Below are positions 1 to 8,542 of a stretch of 64,000 nt of DNA, piece by piece. Origin of the DNA: Lachnotalea glycerini (GTDB lineage Bacteria > Bacillota > Clostridia > Lachnospirales > Lachnospiraceae); NCBI RefSeq assembly GCF_003201285.1, contig NZ_QICS01000001.1:918212-982211 (forward strand), in the 5' to 3' direction. The notes under the pieces were generated by a model. That model searched no databases and was not told the DNA's origin. It worked only from the letters and a program-made list of their open reading frames with translations. Both the position numbers and the translations under genes were made by a program. Numbering within the stretch: position 1 is the stretch's first letter; each line of letters opens with the position of its first letter.

Positions 1-208
1 TTAATACCTCATAACCACTTTTAAGCGGCATTAGTAAATCTAACAGGACGATAATTATTTCATCCTTATACCTTTTGATTATATCCATGGCTTCAATTCC
101 GTTTTTTGCTTGTAAAACATCATACTCATTCATGAAAGTATCACTTAAAATAGCACGATTTAAGCTTACATCATCCACTATTAGCATTTTCTTTAAGCGT
201 TCCAACAT
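1..208 (-). CDS. Response-regulator receiver domain protein, partial (cut by window edge)
   Basis: The minus strand carries the first 69 residues of a CheY-like receiver domain that runs off the left edge. It begins MLERLKKMLIVDDVSLNRAI. The acidic pair is D12/D13, the phospho-acceptor is D57 in VLLDLLMP, and a GYEVL segment follows, which is the classical order of a receiver fold. The ATG at 206-208 is preceded by a strong GGGGAGG ribosome binding site, which fixes the start. Family knowledge says the Asp is phosphorylated by a histidine kinase. The output domain (HD-GYP, GGDEF, DNA-binding or other) is outside the window, so its role cannot be told. A reading frame on the other strand in the same place is a shadow. 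Confidence 0.85.
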   Translation of the reverse strand, partial: MLERLKKMLIVDDVSLNRAILSDTFMNEYDVLQAKNGIEAMDIIKRYKDEIIIVLLDLLMPLKSGYEVL

Positions 209-380
209 GCAGCCTCCCCTCATCAGACCATTACAGGCACTCATTTCTATACATTATCAGCTACGTAATCTATACCTACATCGTATTATTCTATTTTAAT
301 ACATTTTTTATGAATTGTATTAAAATATTTTAATTTTAATAGATTTCACTGTTTTTTTATAATGAATGTCTAACTAAGCC

Positions 381-1883
381 TTAAATAATCGTGATTTTCA
401 TAACACTGCATGGCAAAATTTTAAATTTTAATTCCTTTCCATTCGTTTCTATCTCATCAAACTTCTCAATATGCACCTTTTCAGTATTTTGAAATGTATT
501 ATGTGCTGTCATTTCATTGGTGAGTATCCAGGCTGTAGCACTCTTTATCTGCTTTTGAGTAAATATCGTTTGAACCTCATAAGCTTCGTCCGCCGAAAGG
601 TTATTAATCGTAATATTAATGCTTCCATCTTTATTCATGGACACAGACTCTTGTAAATTAGGCACCTGGTTCTCATTATCCATACCTATAAATGTAGCAT
701 CGATGTAGCTGTCCACAAGCTCTGCATTCTGATGGCATTGATACATATCAAATACATGATAAGTTGGTGTAAGAATCATTTTTTCACCTTCGGTAAGGAT
801 AACCGCCTGTAATACGTTAATCATCTGCGCAATATTAGCCATTTTCACACGATCGCAATGCTTGTTAAATATATTAAGGGTTAAACCAGCCACCAATGCA
901 TCTCTCATTGTATTTTGCTGATACAAAAATCCTGGATTCGTACCAGGCTCTACATCGTACCAACAGCCCCATTCATCCACAATCATACCTATTAGCTTAT
1001 CTGGGTCATATTGATCCATAACCAAACTGTGCCTATTAATTAAGGTTTCCATAAATAACGCCTTATGTAAAGTCTTGTACCATACATCTTTATTAAATTT
1101 GGTCGCTTGCCCCTTGTTCTCCCAGTTATTTGGCAGGGTATAATAATGTAAAGATAAACCATCCATAAATCCGTGTATATTTGCTGGTGCATGGTCAAAT
1201 GTAGTCTTTAAAACCTTTTCTGTCCAGTCATAATCATCTGCATTAGCCCCGCAGCAAATCTTAGAAATTTTCTCATTGGACTTATAATTTCTAATATATG
1301 TCTGGTATCTTCTGTATTCATCAGCATAATATTGTGGACGCATATTACCTCCACAACCCCAATTTTCATTACCAACACCGAAATAATCAATTTTCCAAGG
1401 CTTCTCGTGTCCATTTGCCTTTCTTAAATCAGCCATTGGGGATACCCCTTCAAAGGTAATATATTCTACCCATTCAGACATTTCTGAAACGGTTCCGCTA
1501 CCCATATTACCATTAATATATGCTTTACAATCCAACTGTTCACACAATTCCAAAAATTCATGCGTACCAAAACTGTTATCTTCAACGACTCCGCCCCAAT
1601 GAGTATTAATCATTTTTTTTCTGCTTTCCTTTGCTCCGATTCCATCTTTCCAATGATACTCGTCTGCAAAACAGCCTCCAGGCCAACGCAGTACAGGAAT
1701 TTTAATTCCTTTTAAAGCAGCTACTACATCCTTTCTTATCTCATTTGTATTCGGTATGCTTGAATTTTCTCCAACATAAATACCTCCATAAATGCACCTT
1801 CCCAAATGTTCTGCAAAATGACCATATAGTTCAGGATTAATATGCCCTAGCTTCTTGTTCTCATTAATATATAGATTTGCCAT
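381..1883 (-). CDS. abfA: Alpha-L-arabinofuranosidase, GH51
   Basis: This 500-residue protein has the usual length and layout of intracellular GH51 enzymes: a TIM barrel followed by a C-terminal beta-sandwich. The acid/base Glu is E173 in [11 protein letters not shown] and the nucleophile is E304 in [15 protein letters not shown] near residue 66 is another family signature. There is no signal peptide, so it acts in the cytoplasm on imported arabino-oligosaccharides, releasing terminal arabinofuranose. The start has a good AGGAGG site. It is monocistronic, with its own promoter at 1956-1984. It fits functionally with the rhamnogalacturonan locus at 30.8-41.2 kb, since arabinan is a side chain of that polymer; the link is inferred. 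Confidence 0.95.
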   Translation of the reverse strand: MANLYINENKKLGHINPELYGHFAEHLGRCIYGGIYVGENSSIPNTNEIRKDVVAALKGIKIPVLRWPGGCFADEYHWKDGIGAKESRKKMINTHWGGVVEDNSFGTHEFLELCEQLDCKAYINGNMGSGTVSEMSEWVEYITFEGVSPMADLRKANGHEKPWKIDYFGVGNENWGCGGNMRPQYYADEYRRYQTYIRNYKSNEKISKICCGANADDYDWTEKVLKTTFDHAPANIHGFMDGLSLHYYTLPNNWENKGQATKFNKDVWYKTLHKALFMETLINRHSLVMDQYDPDKLIGMIVDEWGCWYDVEPGTNPGFLYQQNTMRDALVAGLTLNIFNKHCDRVKMANIAQMINVLQAVILTEGEKMILTPTYHVFDMYQCHQNAELVDSYIDATFIGMDNENQVPNLQESVSMNKDGSINITINNLSADEAYEVQTIFTQKQIKSATAWILTNEMTAHNTFQNTEKVHIEKFDEIETNGKELKFKILPCSVMKITII

Positions 1884-1955
1884 AATACCCTCCTAATTAT
1901 TTCATATTAAGTATTCTAATTTTATTATATTGTAAATTATTTTATTTATAACTAA

Positions 1956-1984
1956 ATTATAATACAAGACTAAACTTTTTTCAA
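1956..1984 (-). promoter_or_regulatory. Sigma-A type promoter of the GH51 gene
   Basis: On the minus strand TTGAAA (1979-1984) and TATAAT (1956-1961) are separated by exactly 17 nt. This predicts a leader of about 65 nt before the GH51 start at 1883. An imperfect palindrome, TGATATTTGTTATCA (2023-2037), lies just upstream and could be an operator, but nothing supports that further. Confidence 0.65.
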
Positions 1985-2102
1985 ACCCTATCTTATATTT
2001 TTATTTTTTTATTACAAACAGTTGATATTTGTTATCATTCCTGTATCAAAGAGAGTATAAGCCTTTTTACTTCATAGTATTTCGTAGAAAACTTAGATGC
2101 CT

Positions 2103-2152
2103 ACAAAAAAGGAAGTTCCCCACTTCTTAAAGTGAGGAACTTCCTTTTTTGT
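2103..2152 (-). terminator. Rho-independent terminator of the H-NOX chemoreceptor gene
   Basis: A 17-bp perfect stem pairs 2103-2119 with 2136-2152, with a further 4-bp inner stem (2121-2124 with 2131-2134). It carries A and T runs at both ends, so it could act in both directions. It overlaps the last base of the chemoreceptor stop codon, so termination directly follows that gene. Confidence 0.85.
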
Positions 2153-3945
2153 TAAACCCGGTATTTACTTAAATCTTCCTGAAAATTCTTTATCATTTTA
2201 TCAAAAACTACGATTTGCTTAGTAAGCTCTGTAATCTGATCTACATAAATTGCTACATTTGAACTGGCCTCTTCGGTTGCCGCCGAATTTTCTTCTGCTA
2301 TAGCTGCTAGGTTTTGAATACCATCAAATACCTTTGTAATATTATCAGCCTCTATCTTTAAATTATGCGAGGTTTGTATCATTAATTCGGATACAGACTT
2401 TAATCTGTCATTTGACAGTTTAGAAGTTCCTACTGCATCAGTAAGCTTAGTATTTTGTTGCTCTAATACCACATATTGAACATCAATTGCTTCTACCACA
2501 TTACTAATGCTTGTTATGAAATTAGTCAGGCTGCTATTAATTTGTTCTACTGCCTGGTTCGTCTCCTCCGATAGCTTTTTAACTTCTTCTGCTACTACTG
2601 CAAAGCCTTTACCTGATTCACCAGCTCTTGCCGCCTCTATGGAAGCATTTAATGCAAGCAAGTTAATTTGATGTGCAATAGCCGAAACAATTGATACAAT
2701 TTTCGTAATATTAGTAGCATTATCCTTTAACTCATTACCGCTTCTTCTAATTTCGCTAAACTTATGTAAAACTGAATCAATCTCGGTAGCAGTCAACTTC
2801 ACATTATGAAAACTTTCTTCTATTCCTACTACAGCATCTTCAATCTTATCTTTATTCTCCTGACTGTCATTGGATATCTGAGTTACATTTTCAATACTTT
2901 CACTTAACACAACAATTGCTTTACCTGTATCCTCCGCCTGGTTGGTTGCAGCTACAGCTACCTCATCCAAAACGTCTGTAATATCATTAGATGCGCTTTG
3001 CATTGTATTTGCAATATTTTCTATTGCTGAATTAAACGTGTTCATTTCATCTACAATTGCATTAAATCCAATAAAGTCTTTCTGAACCTCTATTTTTAAT
3101 TCATTTAATTCATCCATAAATATTTCATACTTATCTTTTGATTTCAAAATAACAGGTTCTGCATAATTTCGATTTCTTAATTTCTTAATTTCTTCAAAAA
3201 TCAATTCAATTGGACGATTAAATAATTTTGATGTAAAAAATGCAGCAACAAAAGTGACCCCACTTATAATGAGCGAATATATCGTACTAATTGGCATAAT
3301 CAAGGTAATGATTAAGACAATTAGTGTGTTTAGCAACGCTGCCTTAACAGAAACATCCGTAATTATGCCAAAAGAAAATAAAAGATTCCATCTAAATTTC
3401 TTTTTTGTTTGTATTTCTTTTTCAAAGGTTAATTTTAGCTGAAGCTCACCATCTTTTTGACTAACAAAATCAACTTTAATCTCTTCATGAAAATATTTGG
3501 ACACACCACTGATTAGACCTGCTAAGTAATCTCCCATAGCTCTCTTTGAACGGTAGGTAAAAATAACCTCTTTTGCTGATATCGGTGTAATATCTAGAAT
3601 GGGCGGTACTGCACCCTTAATACGTTTTACAACAATCACATGAACGTCATTCATTGATTTCAAAAACTGATATGCTGTATCATGTCTAAAAAATCCTGGA
3701 TAATTCGTACTAAAGGTTTTTATATTCTCCTCACCCATGGTTTTCCAGATTTCTTTACTGTCTTTTCCTACATAACTTCCTATTTTTAATACAATTCCTT
3801 TAGCAATTTCATCTTTAACATCCTCTAAAGGAGAAAAAATATAATCACTCGACAATCCATTGCCAATCAGAGCATCATTTACTACTTTATCGCCAAACAG
3901 CTGCCGTCCAGACTGTACCCACGTTGATACTACTGTTCCTTTCAT
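2152..3945 (-). CDS. H-NOX (heme NO/O2-binding) sensor fused to a methyl-accepting chemotaxis domain
   Basis: Counting from the likely start, residues 1-185 match the H-NOX fold: MKGTVVSTW at the N-terminus, proximal heme ligand H102 in [14 protein letters not shown], and the heme-propionate motif Y131-x-S133-x-R135 in [11 protein letters not shown] hydrophobic two-helix membrane segment follows (about 195-245), then a cytoplasmic coiled-coil signalling domain with the MCP hairpin tip ([26 protein letters not shown]). This architecture is known from clostridial SONO sensors, where gas binding to heme drives chemotaxis. Y140, the distal-pocket Tyr of the O2-binding thermophilic clostridial H-NOX, is conserved. 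An ATG six bases upstream (3951) lies too close to the AAAGGAG site; the ATG at 3943-3945 has proper spacing. No che genes are nearby. Confidence 0.93.
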   Translation of the reverse strand: MKGTVVSTWVQSGRQLFGDKVVNDALIGNGLSSDYIFSPLEDVKDEIAKGIVLKIGSYVGKDSKEIWKTMGEENIKTFSTNYPGFFRHDTAYQFLKSMNDVHVIVVKRIKGAVPPILDITPISAKEVIFTYRSKRAMGDYLAGLISGVSKYFHEEIKVDFVSQKDGELQLKLTFEKEIQTKKKFRWNLLFSFGIITDVSVKAALLNTLIVLIITLIMPISTIYSLIISGVTFVAAFFTSKLFNRPIELIFEEIKKLRNRNYAEPVILKSKDKYEIFMDELNELKIEVQKDFIGFNAIVDEMNTFNSAIENIANTMQSASNDITDVLDEVAVAATNQAEDTGKAIVVLSESIENVTQISNDSQENKDKIEDAVVGIEESFHNVKLTATEIDSVLHKFSEIRRSGNELKDNATNITKIVSIVSAIAHQINLLALNASIEAARAGESGKGFAVVAEEVKKLSEETNQAVEQINSSLTNFITSISNVVEAIDVQYVVLEQQNTKLTDAVGTSKLSNDRLKSVSELMIQTSHNLKIEADNITKVFDGIQNLAAIAEENSAATEEASSNVAIYVDQITELTKQIVVFDKMIKNFQEDLSKYRV

Positions 3946-3965
3946 ATGCATTACTCCTTTTATTT

Positions 3966-4010
3966 AATAATAATTATCGTTATTATAGCGCAATTTTCCT
4001 TAGGAATCAA
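3966..4010 (-). promoter_or_regulatory. Promoter of the H-NOX chemoreceptor gene with overlapping Fur-like box
   Basis: On the minus strand TTGATT (4005-4010) and TATAAT (3982-3987) are exactly 17 nt apart. A near-palindrome, AATAATAATTATCGTTATT (3966-3984), overlaps the -10 and the expected transcription start. It matches the classical 19-bp Fur box at about 14 positions, but such AT-rich matches occur by chance, so iron control is only a suggestion. Confidence 0.6.
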
Positions 4011-4063
4011 CATTTTTCGTATTCTAACAAAAGTGACATTTTTTTCGTATTCTACAAAAGGGA
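4011..4063. repeat. Two direct repeats immediately upstream of the H-NOX gene -35
   Basis: Two 26-27 bp units in tandem (4011-4036 and 4037-4063) share the pattern CATTTTTCGTATTCTAACAA, with two extra T and one missing A in the second. They abut the -35 hexamer, at a spacing of about two and a half helical turns. This is where an activator would bind; no regulator is identified. Confidence 0.6.
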
Positions 4064-4109
4064 ATAGCAAAAAATTTTTATTTATTTTCTTTTCTTAAAT
4101 TATTTTTAG

Positions 4110-4877
4110 TCAAATGCTGATGCTCTTTATGCCAAAATCAAATAAAATTGGTTTTTGAAGTGCAGCCTGTTCTACGATATCCTCTTTTGAGAAAATATTT
4201 TCTGCTTTATCATCCGCAATGATGGTACCATTTGAAAAAACAATCACACGATCCGCCCATTCCCAAACAAAATTCATGTCATGCGTAGATATTAACAAAG
4301 TAACTCCTTTTTCATGTAATTCATTAACTTGTTTCTTAAATAATTGAATATTTTTGCAATCAAGGCTCGCAGTTGGTTCATCAAATAAAATTATTTCAGG
4401 CTCCATTACCATAATATCTGCTATGCTGACACGTTTTTTTTCTCCCCCGCTTAAATAATGCGGAGGTCTGGTACTATATTCTTTCAACTCTAATCGTTCC
4501 ATTATTTCGTCAACTTTTTTTCTTACCGTTTCTTTTTGATAGCCAACATTATATAATCCAAAAGAAATTTCTCCCTCAACTGTAGATGCAATCATCTGCT
4601 CATCTGGATTTTGAAAAACAATTCCGACTTTCTTACGTAACTCTAAAAGACTGTTTCTTCTATATTCCAGTTTTTCATTATGAAAGTAGATGTCTCCGCT
4701 ATCCAACTTAATCACTCCATTTAATGCAAGAAAAAAGGTAGATTTACCGGCTCCATTATTCCCAATAACAGCTATTTTTTCACCTGCATTAATTTCCATG
4801 TTAACATTATGAATTGCAAATCTGTTTTCTTCATACGAAAAGGTTCCATTTTCCACTTTCAAAATATTTTCTGCCAT
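4110..4877 (-). CDS. cbiO: Cobalt ECF transporter ATPase CbiO
   Basis: An ABC ATPase of about 255 residues that powers cobalt uptake with CbiM, CbiN and CbiQ. It has Walker A GNNGAGKS, the Q-loop in VFQNPDEQM (typical of ECF-type ATPases), signature LSGGEKKR, Walker B IILFDEPTASLD and the switch His in ISTHDMNF. The ATG at 4875-4877 (MAENILKVENG) is preferred over the longer frame starting at 4922, because conserved homology begins there and a purine-rich site precedes it. It overlaps the end of cbiQ by 19 bp, indicating translational coupling. It is the last gene of the cbiMNQO operon, and I see no clear terminator after it. Confidence 0.92.
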   Translation of the reverse strand: MAENILKVENGTFSYEENRFAIHNVNMEINAGEKIAVIGNNGAGKSTFFLALNGVIKLDSGDIYFHNEKLEYRRNSLLELRKKVGIVFQNPDEQMIASTVEGEISFGLYNVGYQKETVRKKVDEIMERLELKEYSTRPPHYLSGGEKKRVSIADIMVMEPEIILFDEPTASLDCKNIQLFKKQVNELHEKGVTLLISTHDMNFVWEWADRVIVFSNGTIIADDKAENIFSKEDIVEQAALQKPILFDFGIKSISI

Positions 4878-5704
4878 ATTCCTATCCTTTCCAGTACTAA
4901 TATCATAAACATTATGAAACAATAAAATAAGAAAAAGACAATCTGAAGCCTTTTAACCGGCTTGTCTTTTTCTAAAAACTTAAGATTCCCATTATATCCT
5001 CTTGCCTCCATTGCATCAAAACTTTTGGAAGCCTTTTGAAATGCAATGACAAATAAATTAGAACAGATTCCAAAAAAAGAATAATAGGATCTTTTTATAT
5101 TACAATACCCAAGTCTGGTATCTGCCGCTGTTTTCATATTATGATAGGCTTCTAATAAAATAAATATAAAACGATAGATTAAATACATTAACTCAATTAT
5201 AATTTCCGGCACCTTATATTTTCGAAGTACCCCTATAATTTCAAACAAAGGTGTCGACAGACTAATCATATACAGACAAGTTATGCTGCATAGAGCCCTC
5301 GTACTTACAAGAAAAGCGGTTTTCATACTGGTTTGAGTAACAATTAAGTAACCGCCTAGTATTGAGATATTGAAAAATCCAAATTTTTTCTTTGAAAAAT
5401 CAACTAGCAGAACGAGTCCACTTAACGTAATAAAAAACAGGGGGATGAGAATCAGATTAAAATATTGCAATGCTTTGAGTTTTCCATGATATAAAGTAAT
5501 ATAGAGCATGAAAACAGCAACAACAATCGCCGTAATTCCATTGGGAGACATTAAACATAGCACAAGAGATAATACCCCTGTCAACAGCTTTAAATCAGGA
5601 TTCATATCTACCAATCCTGATTGTACTGCATATTGATCAATGTCCAGTGTCTTTCCCCCATGCTTGTGATATTTTCTATGTTTTTTATTAAAATGAATGT
5701 GCAT
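4859..5704 (-). CDS. cbiQ: Cobalt ECF transporter transmembrane component CbiQ
   Basis: A 281-residue integral membrane protein with several hydrophobic helices (for example near residues 38-70, 78-105 and 250-275). A charged cytoplasmic stretch near residues 200-240, with the A-R-G-Y-N-G segment, is the family's coupling motif that docks on the ATPase. It is the energy-coupling T component between CbiMN and CbiO. The N-terminus (MHIHFNKKHRKYHKHGG) is rich in His and Lys and longer than in many relatives; it may bind metal, or the true start may lie a little further in. It sits 9 bp after cbiN. Confidence 0.9.
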   Translation of the reverse strand: MHIHFNKKHRKYHKHGGKTLDIDQYAVQSGLVDMNPDLKLLTGVLSLVLCLMSPNGITAIVVAVFMLYITLYHGKLKALQYFNLILIPLFFITLSGLVLLVDFSKKKFGFFNISILGGYLIVTQTSMKTAFLVSTRALCSITCLYMISLSTPLFEIIGVLRKYKVPEIIIELMYLIYRFIFILLEAYHNMKTAADTRLGYCNIKRSYYSFFGICSNLFVIAFQKASKSFDAMEARGYNGNLKFLEKDKPVKRLQIVFFLFYCFIMFMILVLERIGIWQKIF

Positions 5705-5712
5705 TTATATTA

Positions 5713-6021
5713 TTAACCTTCTTTAGAATATTTTTTTCTCGCCACTAAATATCCAAAGCCATAAAATAAGATACCTGAGCCAATCGCTGCTTGAAGACAA
5801 AATAATAAGCTTTCCGTCTCACCTGGAAGTTCTCCTCCTAAAATTATCTCTGCAATTGGTGTTGCCCAAGGCTTATAATCTGGCGCAAGTTCAGCTACTA
5901 CATCTCCTGCTGCATCATCAGCGCCTCCAAAATCCGCATTCTTAGATACAAGAAACGGTATCACTGTCAATAAAACGCATGCCGCAATCAAAATAACAAT
6001 AATTTTCGTATTCTTTGTCAT
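5713..6021 (-). CDS. cbiN: Cobalt transport protein CbiN
   Basis: A 102-residue protein with two transmembrane helices (about 7-25 and 70-92) flanking an extracytoplasmic loop with the conserved FGGADDAAGD and DYKPWATPI segments typical of CbiN. CbiN assists metal loading of CbiM. It starts one base after the cbiM stop codon and belongs to the riboswitch-controlled cbiMNQO operon. Confidence 0.93.
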   Translation of the reverse strand: MTKNTKIIVILIAACVLLTVIPFLVSKNADFGGADDAAGDVVAELAPDYKPWATPIAEIILGGELPGETESLLFCLQAAIGSGILFYGFGYLVARKKYSKEG

Positions 6022-6022
6022 A

Positions 6023-6772
6023 CTATTTTACCTCCTGTAAAAAACCGATTTCAGAAAGTTCTGGTTTTGCATAAGTTTCTAAGCCTATGAATACGGCTAC
6101 CGTCAAAAAGCCCTCAATGATAGCAAGTGGTATCTGAGTCAATGCAAATATTCCTAGAAATTCCAATACAGCACCACCTACACCGCTGGTACTGCTGGGG
6201 TGCGCAAGCCCTAGCTGAACACTCGTTACACAATAGGTAAATAAATCTCCCAAAGCCGTTGCCAAGAAAATGGTGACATGCTTATTCAATTTGAATTTCA
6301 TACCAATCTTATATATGATAAAACTTACTATTGGTCCGGCAATTGCCATACTAAATGTATTCGCACCTAGTGTTGTCAAGCCTCCATGTGCTAATAAAAT
6401 AGCTTGAAATAACAATACAATCAACCCAATGACAGCCATTGTTGAAGGTCCAAATATCATAGCCCCTAAGCCAGTACCTGTCGGGTGACTGGAAGAACCT
6501 GTTACACTTGGAAATTTTAAAGAAGATAATACGAAAGTATAAGCACCTGCCATTGCTAAAATAAGCAGTGTTTTTCGGTGCTCATTAACCACTTTTTTAA
6601 TACGAAAGATTCCAGCTGCCAGGAATGGAATACAAATAAGCCCCCAGGCAATACAATAAGCCGGTTGTAAATATCCCTCCATGATATGCATAGCATTAAC
6701 TGTGGGTACCATACCAAAGCCTAGTGCCATTCCTGTAAGAATCATAATAACAATTTTTTCCTGCTTCTTCAT
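6023..6772 (-). CDS. cbiM: Cobalt ECF transporter substrate-specific component CbiM
   Basis: A membrane protein of about 249 residues. After an N-terminal signal/TM segment the mature protein shows [11 protein letters not shown], whose Met-His pair forms the metal-binding N-terminus of CbiM/NikM proteins. The conserved [16 protein letters not shown] and [16 protein letters not shown] segments follow. The ATG at 6770-6772 has AGGAGGG four bases upstream, so it is preferred over the longer frame starting at 6799. First gene of cbiMNQO; the cobalamin riboswitch at 7155-7325 shows that this system imports cobalt for B12 and is repressed when B12 is plentiful. Confidence 0.94.
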   Translation of the reverse strand: MKKQEKIVIMILTGMALGFGMVPTVNAMHIMEGYLQPAYCIAWGLICIPFLAAGIFRIKKVVNEHRKTLLILAMAGAYTFVLSSLKFPSVTGSSSHPTGTGLGAMIFGPSTMAVIGLIVLLFQAILLAHGGLTTLGANTFSMAIAGPIVSFIIYKIGMKFKLNKHVTIFLATALGDLFTYCVTSVQLGLAHPSSTSGVGGAVLEFLGIFALTQIPLAIIEGFLTVAVFIGLETYAKPELSEIGFLQEVK

Positions 6773-7154
6773 TTTTCCCTCCTGTAGTAATGATATCATA
6801 TAAATATATTGGCCTTTGGCACAAGATCACTTTCACTTAATAATAATTTACATCAATTTTATAAGTAAGAAAGTGCTTGAGCGAGCCTATAAGCACATAC
6901 CTCTACCTCGAAGTGTGTATTTTTTAGACGCGTAGTGCCTTTATTCTATAGAATTAATACCTTTTTCACAATACTGTAACTTGGTTTTTCTATAGAATAA
7001 AAAAAATCCACCTACATTCACGTTTTTTACTACGTGATTTGTAAATAGATTTAAAATATATCTTAAGCAGCTTTTAATAAGCAGCGCTAAGATCTTTAAT
7101 TTTATTTCTCTATTATAACATGCTGTACTCCGCAGCTTTTATAATCACGTATCA
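6773..7154 (-). other. Long untranslated leader between the cobalamin riboswitch and cbiM
   Basis: About 380 bases with no convincing gene. Read on the minus strand there are several weak hairpins: TCACGT/ACGTGA (around 7020-7040) followed after about 13 bases by a run of eight T; a second one near 7060-7095; and two copies of the palindrome TTCTATAGAA (around 6947 and 6990) that can pair with each other. One of these is probably the expression platform, but I cannot say which. A short stem GTGCTT/AAGCAC lies nearer cbiM. Confidence 0.4.
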
Positions 7155-7325
7155 AAAGGCAGGTCTTCTGACTCAGATATCAATGCTACATTTTGCCTTC
7201 CCACATTATTGCAGTGACTTTTTGTAAACATAGCTCCATCTTTACAGCGGCGGGACCGTATGGGACTTGCACCCATTTCCCTATTATCCTAAACAACATA
7301 AAACATTATGCATTAGGCACCTTTT
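7155..7325 (-). ncRNA. Cobalamin (adenosylcobalamin) riboswitch
   Basis: Read on the minus strand this matches the B12-riboswitch order of conserved blocks. AGGTGCC opens it, then AATAGGGAAATGGGTGCAAG and TCCCATACGGTCCCGCCGCT lead to GTAAAG in the core. Next come GTCACTGCA (B12-box region), GGGAAGGC, and finally TCAGAAGACCTGCC, which closes the helix. The promoter at 7350-7378 would start the transcript just upstream of the first block. It controls cbiMNQO, whose first gene lies about 380 bases downstream. Binding of the cofactor should reduce expression. Confidence 0.93.
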
Positions 7326-7349
7326 TCATCCGTATTCAATTCTATATAA

Positions 7350-7378
7350 AATATAACACTTATATCATTAAAAGTCAA
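7350..7378 (-). promoter_or_regulatory. Promoter of the riboswitch-cbiMNQO transcript
   Basis: On the minus strand TTGACT (7373-7378) and TATATT (7350-7355) are separated by exactly 17 nt. It lies about 20 bases before the first conserved block of the cobalamin riboswitch. Confidence 0.75.
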
Positions 7379-7396
7379 TTTCATTCTTTGTATTTT

Positions 7397-8506
7397 CTAA
7401 AAGGATGCACTTATTTTTTTCATTACCTGACTTATTTCTATATGCTGTGGACATTCTATCTCACAATGCTTACATGTCCTGCATTGATTTGCTTTTATTT
7501 TTATGCCGTTGTATAATTCCTTTGCCTGATCAATCCCAATCACCGCACTTTTATTATATAACTCAAACAGCTCCGGTATATTGATACCAACAGGACATGG
7601 CAAACAATAAGCACATTTTGTACAACGAACCAAAGCCTGGGTATCAAATACCTTTTTCGCTTCCTTTAACATATCAAGCTCCTTCGCTTGAAGCATGGAA
7701 ACGTTGCTTTGATCTGCATAGCAAAGATTATCCTTAACCTGCTCCATGGTACTCATACCACTGAGCAATAAAGCAACCTCAGGCCTATTCCATACAAAAT
7801 CCAACGCCCATTCTACAGGTGTTTTCTGATCAGACAAAATCTCTGCCACATTATCGTATGGATTAGCCAGCTTTCCGCCCAGCAACGGCTCCATTATAAT
7901 AACACCAAGTCCTTTACTTGCTGCATATTCAAGCCCTTCTAAACCCGCTTGATAGTCTGTATTAATATAATTAAACTGAATTTGGCAAAAATCCCATTTA
8001 TCATAAAAATCTACGATTTCCTTAAATACCGATAATTCATCATGAAAAGAAAAGCCTATATAACTAATTTTACCTGCTTCTCTCGCCTTTTCCATATGTT
8101 CAATTAAATTATATTTTTTTATTTTATTCTCTAAACGATCTTTATCCAGAGCGTGTAGTAAATAAAAATCAATTTTTTCTACCTGTAGCTTCATTAACTG
8201 TTCTTCCAAGATTTTATCAAAATCTTCTTCCTGATGAATAGCCCAGACTGGACATTTTGTTGCAATATAAGTCTTTTTTCTATACCCGTCTTGCAAAGCT
8301 TTCCCCACAACAATTTCACTTTCACCATTATGATAAGGATATGCGGTATCTACATAATTCACTCCCTGGTCTATCGCATAGCGAATCATTTCAATAGCTC
8401 TTTCCTCATCAATATGTTTGTCCTCACCCGTTACTGGTAATCGCATTGCTCCAAAACCCAAAGCTGAAATTTTATCTATGATATTCCCAAATTTTCTATA
8501 ATTCAT
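7397..8506 (-). CDS. Aldo/keto reductase with C-terminal double [4Fe-4S] domain
   Basis: Residues 1-270 form an aldo/keto reductase TIM barrel, with GFGAMRLP near the start, the catalytic Asp-Tyr region in VDTAYPYHNGESE, and the conserved Lys and His in YIATKCPVW and FYLLHALD. The tail carries two ferredoxin-type cysteine clusters, CTKCAYCLPCPVGI and CRTCKHCEIECP. This fusion is common in Clostridia. It probably reduces an aldehyde or ketone with NAD(P)H or ferredoxin electrons; the substrate is unknown. It lies 36 bp after the MATE gene on the same strand, so the two are likely co-transcribed. The only regulatory element right after it is the promoter of the next operon. Confidence 0.9.
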   Translation of the reverse strand: MNYRKFGNIIDKISALGFGAMRLPVTGEDKHIDEERAIEMIRYAIDQGVNYVDTAYPYHNGESEIVVGKALQDGYRKKTYIATKCPVWAIHQEEDFDKILEEQLMKLQVEKIDFYLLHALDKDRLENKIKKYNLIEHMEKAREAGKISYIGFSFHDELSVFKEIVDFYDKWDFCQIQFNYINTDYQAGLEGLEYAASKGLGVIIMEPLLGGKLANPYDNVAEILSDQKTPVEWALDFVWNRPEVALLLSGMSTMEQVKDNLCYADQSNVSMLQAKELDMLKEAKKVFDTQALVRCTKCAYCLPCPVGINIPELFELYNKSAVIGIDQAKELYNGIKIKANQCRTCKHCEIECPQHIEISQVMKKISASF

Positions 8507-8542
8507 GCTTTATCACCTTTCTACTCTTATTTAATAGTATAG

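Noticed and set aside
2023..2037. Fur box near the GH51 gene (TGATATTTGTTATCA)
   Set aside because: It resembles the 15-bp Fur core, but lies upstream of the promoter and an arabinofuranosidase is an unlikely Fur target; chance in AT-rich DNA is more likely.
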